A DNA stretch of 64,000 nt from an uncultured Prevotellaceae bacterium. Its GTDB lineage: Bacteria; Bacteroidota; Bacteroidia; Bacteroidales; Bacteroidaceae. The stretch's first letter is position 1. Every line of letters begins with the position of its first letter. Under the pieces are notes generated by a model. The model was not told the DNA's origin, did not search any database, and saw only the letters and a program-made list of their open reading frames with translations. The stretch spans positions 1 through 64,000 of the forward strand of contig OMXX01000005.1 of the NCBI GenBank assembly GCA_900315105.1, written 5' to 3'. Both the position numbers and the translations under genes were made by a program. Shown here one piece after another: positions 27,223 to 34,571 of this stretch.

Positions 27223-28350
27223 ACCACAAACAATCCTTACAAGCAAAGATAATGCCAAAATGTTCATTCCTTCGGCATACGATTGAAAAATATTTCCGAC
27301 GAAGAACAAAATGACCATTACAAGTGCCACATTCCAGCGATGCTTCCATTTCGTCCAAGGTGACATTAGGTAGAACCAAAGCGGATTCAGGACAAGTAGC
27401 TGCAGGTTAATCTGCACGAATGGATGTTGGCTGAAAACCATTACCAGAGGCAACAGACCTGCAATTCCGCAGATGTAGAAAAGTATGACGTCAAACCAGC
27501 GGCCAGCGGTCTTCTTGTATATTGTCCACGCTACCACCAATACCAATATTACAATCGCAAACATTGTAGGCGTTAGCGGAAAATCGGGCATAGGCTCGAA
27601 TTGAGGCTGCACATCTTTCAGAAGCCAGAAGGCGCTATCCACAAGTGCCACTTGCTTTCCGTCTGCTCTCGTGATGAATGCCGAGTCGAAGTCGGCTGCA
27701 AGGATTTCCGGAAGGAACTCTCTTTCTGAATGAACGGCGTTACGGTCGGCTCTTAATCCGATAACAAGGTCATTGCCTGCCTTGCACCATTTGTATTTGT
27801 TTGTCTTCCAATGAAGAAGGTCGCGGAACGTCTTTTCTCCTCTCTGCTGAAAAGTCTTAACACAATGGGGGGTTCCGTCGATGTTGGCGATGATGATGTC
27901 CCTTGCCCTTGTCGTGCAGTTGTCGTAGATGTAGTTGTAGCGATACACACGGTTCTCAGGACGATAGTTCTCGTCGAGGGCTTTCATTATGCGAGCCTTC
28001 TCTGCTTCCGTGAGGTTGAGCCTCTGCTGATAAACGGGACTTCCATAATATTCGTATTCACGAAGGAAGTAATCAGTCTGGACTATAGCCATGGTATAGT
28101 CGGTGAAGCCGAGGACGAACTTGGCAACAAAATTTGGCTGGGAAGCATCGAATACTCCCCAGTTGATGGCAACATCCATATTTTGCTCCGTATCAACAAC
28201 CCTTAACGCCGTATGTCCATAAAGACTATAGATCTGGGCGTGCGGTTTGCAAGTCAGCAAACTTATTTCCGTCTTTGCGGACACTCTAATTGCAAAAAGT
28301 GTCAAAAAGACCACGATTGACGTGTAAAAATATACTATATTTCGTTTCAC
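27190..28350 (-). CDS. DUF4105 membrane protein
   Basis: A 386-residue protein with an N-terminal signal (about 1-25), a DUF4105 domain (about 28-250: CKPHAQIYSLYGHTALRV, then YNYIYDNCTTRARD), and four hydrophobic segments at the C-terminus. The conserved His and the DNCTTR motif look like a papain/NlpC-type thiol peptidase site, but no activity is established here. The start is GTG at 28350, only about five bases from the end of a TATTTTTG box, so the mRNA may be leaderless. The C-terminus comes from a repeat array. Confidence 0.82.
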   Translation of the reverse strand: MKRNIVYFYTSIVVFLTLFAIRVSAKTEISLLTCKPHAQIYSLYGHTALRVVDTEQNMDVAINWGVFDASQPNFVAKFVLGFTDYTMAIVQTDYFLREYEYYGSPVYQQRLNLTEAEKARIMKALDENYRPENRVYRYNYIYDNCTTRARDIIIANIDGTPHCVKTFQQRGEKTFRDLLHWKTNKYKWCKAGNDLVIGLRADRNAVHSEREFLPEILAADFDSAFITRADGKQVALVDSAFWLLKDVQPQFEPMPDFPLTPTMFAIVILVLVVAWTIYKKTAGRWFDVILFYICGIAGLLPLVMVFSQHPFVQINLQLLVLNPLWFYLMSPWTKWKHRWNVALVMVILFFVGNIFQSYAEGMNILALSLLVRIVCGIKSQRLKNKV

Positions 28351-28354
28351 GATG

Positions 28355-28362
28355 CAAAAATA
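28355..28362 (-). promoter_or_regulatory. -7 box of the DUF4105 gene
   Basis: TATTTTTG on the minus strand, followed after four bases by the GTG start codon. Confidence 0.5.
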
Positions 28363-28407
28363 ACTTTAATTTATCACATTTCGTGCGATTATTTCATTTT
28401 TTTTCGA

Positions 28408-28415
28408 TAATTTTG
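28408..28415 (+). promoter_or_regulatory. -7 box of the outer-membrane protein gene
   Basis: TAATTTTG followed by CACCC; the start codon is 37 bases downstream. No TTTG at the ideal upstream spacing. Confidence 0.6.
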
Positions 28416-28451
28416 CACCCTGTAATCAAAAAACGGTCAAAAAACAGATAA

Positions 28452-29720
28452 ATGAAGAAAATATTTGCTGCAATGAGCATTGCTTTGCTCGCAACTCCGG
28501 CTTTGGCTCAGAGTGGAACAAACTCTCCATATTCTCAGTATGGAATAGGCGTGCTCTCAGATCAGGGTAACAGTTTCAATAGAGGAATGAATGGCATAGG
28601 CTTAGGCCTCCGTCCGCACAATCAGATAAACTATCTTAATCCGGCTTCATATTCGGCTGTTGACTCCCTTTCCTTTATCCTTGACGCAGGTCTTTCTCTT
28701 CAGATGACCAACTTCAAGGAGGGCAAAGTGAGCAGGAATGCTAAGAACGCAAACTTTGAATATGCTGTTGCCGGATTCCGTGCAGCTCCTAATCTTGGTG
28801 TCGCTTTTGGTATCCTGCCAGTCTCAAATGTCGGCTATCAGTTCACAAATAAACAATACGATGAGACTTATACAACATCGGTTACTTCCACATATTCTGG
28901 CACTGGAGGTCTCCACGAGGCGTTCGTTGGTTTGGGCTGGTCTCCTGTTAAGGGATTCTCATTCGGTCTCAACGGCGGATATCTCTGGGGTGAAATGGAG
29001 CATGTTGTCGAGAACTCATATACTGACGCTTCTGCAAAGAGCCTGAAGAAAAAGCGCAATTGCAGTATAGGCAGCTATAAGCTCGACTTCGGCGTTCAGT
29101 ATCAGCATAACCTGAATGACAAGGATGTTATTACCGTTGGTGCTACATATGGACTTGGGCATAGTCTTAATGCCGAACCTACTTTGTCAATCATAAGTTC
29201 TGGTAGTGTTCATGATACTACCGAGTATGTTGCTCATGATGGCATTGACTTCCCTTCACAGATTGCAGCCGGTGTTTCTTATACTCACGGCACTAAGTGG
29301 ACAGTAGGTGTTGACTACACCTTGCAGCAATGGGCTGAGGCAAAGTTCCCTGAGGAGCAAGGTGGCTCCTATGTGTCAAAGAAAGGCATGCTCATGGATA
29401 GTCACAAGATTAATGCCGGCTTCGAGTATTGTCAGAATTCCGAGGGACGTAGCTTCATGTCTCGCATCCGCTATCGTCTGGGTGCAGGATATTCAACACC
29501 TTATATCAAGGTTGGCAGCAAGGATGGCCCAAGCCAGTTGTCTGTCAGCGCTGGTGTAGGTATTCCTATCGTGAATGCTTTCAACAACCGTTCTATACTC
29601 AATGTGAGTGCTCAGTGGGTTCGTAATGATGCAAGCGGTTTGATCCAAGAGAACAGCTTCCGCATCAATATCGGCTTCACCTTCAACGAGCGTTGGTTTG
29701 CTAAGTGGAAGTTCGAGTAA
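28452..29720 (+). CDS. Outer-membrane beta-barrel protein
   Basis: A 422-residue protein with a signal peptide ending PALAQ (about 20). The rest alternates short hydrophobic strands with Gly/Ser/Asn turns and ends in a typical barrel strand (INIGFTFNERWFAKWKFE). NSPYSQYGIGVLSDQ at the mature N-terminus is common in a conserved family of Bacteroidetes outer-membrane proteins resembling FadL-type barrels. Cargo unknown. lptC starts one base after its stop, implying co-expression with LPS export genes. Confidence 0.8.
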   Translation: MKKIFAAMSIALLATPALAQSGTNSPYSQYGIGVLSDQGNSFNRGMNGIGLGLRPHNQINYLNPASYSAVDSLSFILDAGLSLQMTNFKEGKVSRNAKNANFEYAVAGFRAAPNLGVAFGILPVSNVGYQFTNKQYDETYTTSVTSTYSGTGGLHEAFVGLGWSPVKGFSFGLNGGYLWGEMEHVVENSYTDASAKSLKKKRNCSIGSYKLDFGVQYQHNLNDKDVITVGATYGLGHSLNAEPTLSIISSGSVHDTTEYVAHDGIDFPSQIAAGVSYTHGTKWTVGVDYTLQQWAEAKFPEEQGGSYVSKKGMLMDSHKINAGFEYCQNSEGRSFMSRIRYRLGAGYSTPYIKVGSKDGPSQLSVSAGVGIPIVNAFNNRSILNVSAQWVRNDASGLIQENSFRINIGFTFNERWFAKWKFE

Positions 29721-29721
29721 G

Positions 29722-30402
29722 ATGAAGATGACTATAGGCAATCCTAACAGAGCGGTTCCATTGTGGTGCTTTGGCATCATGATGGTTCTCTCGTTTATTG
29801 CCTGTAACAATCCGAAGGAGCACACGGCACCTGCTATCAATGCCCGTGACTCTGTGGCTATGATGACCAGCTATGGGGTTAATACGCTGATAAGTGATTC
29901 GGGTGTCATGAAATACCGTATCGTGGCAGAGCGTTGGGAGGTGAATGAGAACGTGAACCCTAAACGATGGATATTCCGCAGGGGACTGTTCTTTGAGCAG
30001 TTTGATGAGAAATTCCATGTTGAGGCGTATATTCAGGCAGATACCGCCTATTACTTTACGGATCAGAATCTCTGGCATCTTATCGGTAATGTTCGCGTGC
30101 GCACGATAGACGGTCTTAAATATAGCTCTGAGGAACTGTACTGGGACCAGAACAAACACGAGCTGTATTCTTATAAGTTCAGTCGTCTCGTAACCCCGGA
30201 ACGTGAGATGCAGGGCTCTTATTTCAGAAGTAACGAACAGCTTCGCCGCTATTTCATCACCAATTCCAAGGGCTCGTTCCTGAAGAGCGATATGTTCAAG
30301 GAGGACACGACAACCCAGAAATCACCAGCCGACACATCGGCTGTTGTTCCACCAAAGCGTGGAATGACAATGCCGCATAGGAAGACCGTAATTCGAAATT
30401 AG
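29722..30402 (+). CDS. lptC: LPS export protein LptC
   Basis: A 226-residue protein with an N-terminal hydrophobic segment ending in FIACNN, which may be a lipobox in this phylum. The C-terminal part has the OstA/LptA-like beta-jellyroll seen in LptC (ADTAYYFTDQNLWHLIGNVRVRTIDG, then LYWDQNKHELYS). It relays lipopolysaccharide from LptBFG towards LptA/LptD. Bacteroidetes LptC is longer than the E. coli protein. ATG 29722 starts immediately after the barrel gene; 29728 is an alternative. A CNNM/CorC gene, ppiD and lptD follow. Confidence 0.88.
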   Translation: MKMTIGNPNRAVPLWCFGIMMVLSFIACNNPKEHTAPAINARDSVAMMTSYGVNTLISDSGVMKYRIVAERWEVNENVNPKRWIFRRGLFFEQFDEKFHVEAYIQADTAYYFTDQNLWHLIGNVRVRTIDGLKYSSEELYWDQNKHELYSYKFSRLVTPEREMQGSYFRSNEQLRRYFITNSKGSFLKSDMFKEDTTTQKSPADTSAVVPPKRGMTMPHRKTVIRN

Positions 30403-30440
30403 CTTTAGCTTTCTGAGACTTTAGCTTTAAAATCAGTACA

Positions 30441-31700
30441 ATGCTTATCCTTTCCATATTCATAACTATGCTTTTCTCCGCGTTCTTTTCGGGCATGGAG
30501 ATAGCCTTTGTGTCAAGCAACAGAATGCTGGCAGAAGTGAATCGAGAGAAGGGAAGTATTACCGACAGGGTGGTCTCAACGTTCTATCGCCATCCCAATA
30601 TGTTTGTCTCCACAATGCTTGTGGGCAATAACATAGCGCTTGTAATCTATGGTATATTGATAGCAAGGCTCTTTGATGCGACTATCTTTGCCGGACTCTC
30701 AGAGCCTGCAAAAGTGTCAGGCGATACGATACTCTCAACATTGATAGTCTTGTTTACGGGAGAGTTCCTGCCAAAGACCATTTTCAAGGCAAATGCCAAT
30801 AAATGTCTTCGTGGTTTTGCCTTGCCTGCATATCTCTGTTACATAGTGCTTTATCCTGTTTCTCGTCTATGTGCTGTGCTTTCAAAACTGTTACTTCGTA
30901 CCTTTGGCGTGAAAATGGATAAGAAGGAGGCTCGCGAGGAGTTTTCAAAGGTGGATCTCGACTATCTCGTACAGCAGTCTATCGATCAGGCTGGCGATGA
31001 TGCGAAGATTGACGAGGAGGTGCGTATATTCCAGAATGCACTTGACTTTTCTGATACGAAGGTAAGGGACTGTATGGTTCCGCGAACAGAGATAAAGGCT
31101 GTGTCATCCCTCTGTACGGTGGCAGAGCTTCGCCAGATGTTTATCGAGTCCGGGCACTCTAAGATTGTTGTCTATGAGAACGATATTGACAATATCATCG
31201 GCTACATTCATTCTTCGGAGCTGTTCCATGACTTGAAGGATATCAAGAAGGCTGTCCGGCAGATGCCGTTCGTTCCTGAGACGATGGCAGCGAAGACGCT
31301 GATGCATACGTTCCTTCAGCAGAAGAAGAGTCTTGGCGTTGTGGTCGATGAGTTCGGAGGTACGAGTGGCATAGTGGCTCTTGAGGATATCGTGGAGGAG
31401 ATTTTCGGCGATATAGAGGATGAGCACGACAGCACCAACTATATCTGCCATACCACGAGTGACGGCGATTATATCATCTCTGCCCGTATGGAGATTGACA
31501 GGGTGAACGAAACCCTGCATCTCTCATTGCCTGAGTCTGACGACTACAAGACTATCGGTGGACTTATCCTTGACCGTTATCAGAGCTTCCCAAAGCTCAA
31601 CGAGGTCATTGTTGTGGATGGAAAGTTCGAGTTCAAGATTCTCAGGAGCACAAGGACTAAGATTGAGCTTGTGAAACTTAGGCTTGCAGGTGAAGGGTAG
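30441..31700 (+). CDS. CNNM/CorC-family membrane protein with CBS domains
   Basis: A 419-residue protein: an N-terminal CNNM (DUF21) domain with three to four membrane helices (residues 1 to about 175), a CBS pair (about 195-320, starting VRDCMVPRTEIKAV), then a CorC_HlyC C-terminal domain (YIISARMEIDRVNE). The family includes magnesium/cobalt efflux proteins, and GldE of gliding bacteria is a relative. Here no gliding genes are near, so ion transport is the safer reading. Begins 38 bases after lptC. Confidence 0.87.
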   Translation: MLILSIFITMLFSAFFSGMEIAFVSSNRMLAEVNREKGSITDRVVSTFYRHPNMFVSTMLVGNNIALVIYGILIARLFDATIFAGLSEPAKVSGDTILSTLIVLFTGEFLPKTIFKANANKCLRGFALPAYLCYIVLYPVSRLCAVLSKLLLRTFGVKMDKKEAREEFSKVDLDYLVQQSIDQAGDDAKIDEEVRIFQNALDFSDTKVRDCMVPRTEIKAVSSLCTVAELRQMFIESGHSKIVVYENDIDNIIGYIHSSELFHDLKDIKKAVRQMPFVPETMAAKTLMHTFLQQKKSLGVVVDEFGGTSGIVALEDIVEEIFGDIEDEHDSTNYICHTTSDGDYIISARMEIDRVNETLHLSLPESDDYKTIGGLILDRYQSFPKLNEVIVVDGKFEFKILRSTRTKIELVKLRLAGEG

Positions 31701-31724
31701 GGCAGCTTTTCCTTCGATTATAGG

Positions 31725-31779
31725 GAACGGACTTACAACGGACTTACAACGGATTTACAACGGAGTTATAAAGGATTTG
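31725..31779. repeat. 11-bp phased array, one-sided
   Basis: Units GAACGGACTTA, CAACGGACTTA, CAACGGATTTA, CAACGGAGTTA and TAAAGGATTTG in strict 11-base phase. A short CCTTCGATTATAGG to the left may be the stub of an opposite arm. The rest of the 31701-32103 gap is AT-rich with the ppiD promoter and no gene. Confidence 0.75.
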
Positions 31780-31978
31780 CTTGGTAACCGCTATCACCTA
31801 CACCCAACACTCATGTAAAAACACAAAAGCATTTTGCCATAAGTCTTTCGTTTTAGTTATACCTTTTTGGTCATTGCTGAATAGGTGAAAAACGTGTTTT
31901 ATTCCATGTAATATGAGAAAATACTCTTTTTCATGGAATTTTTTATGGTCAAAGTTATGTTTTTTCCTTTTTTTTTAC

Positions 31979-31986
31979 TAACTTTG
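31979..31986 (+). promoter_or_regulatory. -7 box of ppiD
   Basis: TAACTTTG followed by TACGC; leader about 110 bases. A TTTG-containing -33 box is not evident. Confidence 0.6.
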
Positions 31987-32103
31987 TACGCAATTTGTAC
32001 GCGAGTGCCAACGAGAATATGTTGCTTGCGTGTGAAAAGGGCCTTCGGGCTTGTCAAACAGAGAAGATAAAAACAATAATAAAAACCAAATCAAAACTAA
32101 AAA

Positions 32104-34245
32104 ATGGCAGTATTAGGAAAAATCAGACGCAGGGGCGTATTACTGGTGGGCTTCATCGGTTTTGCTCTCTTTGCCTTCATTGCCGAGGAGGCTTTCCGTT
32201 CATGCGAGACTACGAGGAACAGTGCCCGCCAGCAGGTTGGCTCGGTTCTCGGCGACAAGATCACTTATGATGAATTCCAGAAGTTGGTTGACGAGTTCAC
32301 CGATGTTATCAAGCTGACACAGGGTAAGGAAAACCTTACCGAGGACGAGCTCAATCAGGTTCGCGATCAGGTTTGGAACACCTACGTTCAGACCAAGCTC
32401 ATTGAGGACGACGCAAAGAAACTCGGTCTCACTGTAACCGACGATGAGATTCGTGATATCCTCAATCAGGGAACAAACCAGATTCTTCTCCAGTCTCCAT
32501 TCGTGAACCAGCAGACTGGCCGCTTTGATGCAAATTCTCTCAAGCAGTTCATGAACGAGTACAAGAAGAATACAAACCCACAGTTCAAGGAACAGTACCA
32601 GAAGATATACAACTACTGGCAGTTCATTGAGAAGACTCTCCGTCAGCAGACTCTCGCTCAGAAGTATCAGGTGCTTCTCGGTCATACTTTCTTCTCTAAC
32701 CCAGTTGAGGCAAAGCAGAGCTATGACGAGGAGACAAAGGAGTCGGCTATCGAGCTTGCTGCATTCCCTTACTCTTCAATCGAGGATAAGGACGTGCAGG
32801 TTACAGATGCTGATCTCAAGGCTAAGTACAATGAGCTGAAGCCACGTTTCAAGCAGTATGACGAGACACGCGACATCAAGTATGTTGCTGTTCGTGTAAT
32901 GGCATCTGCTGGCGATAAGGCTAACCTCATGAAGCAGACAAAGGAATATGCTGCTCAGCTTGCTACCGCAGAGGATCCTTCTGAGGTTATCCGCAAGTCT
33001 GGCTCAAACGTTCCTTACCTCGGCGTTCCTGTAAGCAAGAGCGCATTCCCATCAGACATCCAGTCTCTTATCGACTCTACATCAGTAGGCACAACAACAG
33101 GCATTAAGGAGAATGCTGAGGACAACACCTTCAATGTTCTTCGCCTTATTTCAAAGGCTGAGCTCCCAGACTCTATCGAGTTCCAGGCTATTCAGGTAGG
33201 CGGCGAGACGCCAGAGGATGCTCACAAGCGTGCTGACTCTATCTACAACGCACTTTCAGCAGATGCTACACAGTGGGAGGCTATTGCAAAGAAGTACGGT
33301 CAGACTGGTGAAAAGAACTGGCTTACAACACAGCAGTATCAGTATTCTCCATCTCTTGATGCAGATACAAAGACATACCTCAATGCTCTGAACTATGCAA
33401 GCGTGGGTGCTTTGAAGAACATTCAGACAACTGCTGGCAACATCATCATTAAGGTGACAAACCGCAAGGCAATGACAACAAAGTATGTTGCAGCCGTTAT
33501 CAAGACAGATATCGCATTCTCTAAGGATACATACTCTAAGGCATACAACAAGTTCTCTCAGTATGTTTCAGAGAACCAGACAATCGAGAATCTTGAGAAG
33601 AACGCAAAGAAGTACGGCTATACAGTTGAGTCAGCTTCTAATGTACGTACCACACAGCACTATGTTGCTAACCTCCGTGCCACCCGTGAAGCTCTCAAGT
33701 GGATATTCGACGCTAAGGAAGGTGATGTTTCTCCAAACTATGAATGTGGTGAGAATGATGCTCTCCTCGTAGTTGGTCTTACAAAGATTAATGAGAAGGG
33801 CTATCGTTCACTTGACGATGAGCAGATCAAGGAAATCGTAAAGGCTGAGGTTTTGAAGGATAAGAAAGCAGAGAAGATTATTGCCAAGGTTGCAGGTGTT
33901 AAGAGCATTAAGGACGCACAGGCTAAGGGCGGTAAGGTAGCTTCTATTGATCAGGTATCATTCTCTGCTCCAGTATTCGTTCAGATTGCAGGTTCTTCAG
34001 AGCCAGCTCTCAGTGGTGCTGTAGCTGCAACAAAGGTTGGTCAGTTCTCTGCAAAGCCAGTTAAGGGTAATGCCGGTGTATATCTCTTCCAGGTGAAGAG
34101 CAGTGGTGCTCGTGCAGGTGTCAAGTTTGATGCTAAGTCACAGGAGATGAAACTTGCTCAGCGTAATATGCAGATGGCAGGCAACTTCATGCAGGAACTC
34201 TATATCAAGGGTGATGTAGTAGATAACAGATATTTGTTCTACTAA
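32104..34245 (+). CDS. ppiD: Periplasmic peptidyl-prolyl isomerase/chaperone, PpiD type
   Basis: A 713-residue membrane-anchored folding factor. One N-terminal helix (about 13-28), a SurA/PpiD-like N-terminal chaperone domain (VGSVLGDKITYDEFQKLVDE, about 45-190), a long middle, and a region from about 345 resembling a parvulin domain (IQVGGETPEDAHKRADSIY). It would assist newly exported envelope proteins in the periplasm. It stands next to lptD, an outer-membrane protein needing such chaperones. The parvulin site is diverged and activity is uncertain. A palindromic terminator element follows the stop codon directly. Confidence 0.88.
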   Translation: MAVLGKIRRRGVLLVGFIGFALFAFIAEEAFRSCETTRNSARQQVGSVLGDKITYDEFQKLVDEFTDVIKLTQGKENLTEDELNQVRDQVWNTYVQTKLIEDDAKKLGLTVTDDEIRDILNQGTNQILLQSPFVNQQTGRFDANSLKQFMNEYKKNTNPQFKEQYQKIYNYWQFIEKTLRQQTLAQKYQVLLGHTFFSNPVEAKQSYDEETKESAIELAAFPYSSIEDKDVQVTDADLKAKYNELKPRFKQYDETRDIKYVAVRVMASAGDKANLMKQTKEYAAQLATAEDPSEVIRKSGSNVPYLGVPVSKSAFPSDIQSLIDSTSVGTTTGIKENAEDNTFNVLRLISKAELPDSIEFQAIQVGGETPEDAHKRADSIYNALSADATQWEAIAKKYGQTGEKNWLTTQQYQYSPSLDADTKTYLNALNYASVGALKNIQTTAGNIIIKVTNRKAMTTKYVAAVIKTDIAFSKDTYSKAYNKFSQYVSENQTIENLEKNAKKYGYTVESASNVRTTQHYVANLRATREALKWIFDAKEGDVSPNYECGENDALLVVGLTKINEKGYRSLDDEQIKEIVKAEVLKDKKAEKIIAKVAGVKSIKDAQAKGGKVASIDQVSFSAPVFVQIAGSSEPALSGAVAATKVGQFSAKPVKGNAGVYLFQVKSSGARAGVKFDAKSQEMKLAQRNMQMAGNFMQELYIKGDVVDNRYLFY

Positions 34246-34380
34246 AAAGCCCCCAGCCCCCCAAGGGGGAGCCTTTTATATAGTAATGTCGCTTATGGTA
34301 ATTCGTATGAAAGCCATAAGCGACATTTTTTTATTGGCATTACTATAAAAAAACTCCCCCTTGGGGGGTGGGGGCTTTAA
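34246..34380. repeat. G/C-rich palindromic element, copy D
   Basis: Outer arms AAGCCCCCAGCCCCCCAAGG (34247) and its inverse (34352-34377), inner dyad TATAGTAATG/CATTACTATA, and a central terminator hairpin, so three inverted repeats are nested in 135 bases. It starts at the base after the ppiD stop. Confidence 0.75.
34285..34332 (+). terminator. ppiD terminator inside element D
   Basis: A 14-bp perfect stem, AATGTCGCTTATGG and its inverse (34285-34298, 34314-34327), then a run of T to 34332. Confidence 0.85.
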
Positions 34381-34456
34381 TATATTATAATAAGGTATCT
34401 CCTTTTCTCAAAAAAATATAAATCCGCTCTCTGAAATCCATCAGGGAGCGGATTTT

Positions 34457-34497
34457 TTTGCAGTATCGATATTTTTTTGTACCTTTGCACTCGCAAA
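34457..34497 (+). promoter_or_regulatory. lptD promoter with dyad at start site
   Basis: TTTG (34457-34460), exactly 19 bases, TACCTTTG (34480-34487). The dyad TTTGCACTCGCAAA (34484-34497) is identical to that at the tRNA-Gln promoter. An RNA hairpin GTGCGCCAG/CTGACACGCAC (34504-34533) and a second TTTGCACCCGCAAAATG precede the start codon. Confidence 0.8.
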
Positions 34498-34571
34498 ATG
34501 AAACGTGCGCCAGCTTTATGGGCTGACACGCACTTTTTGCATTCATGCGAAGTTTTCTTTGCACCCGCAAA

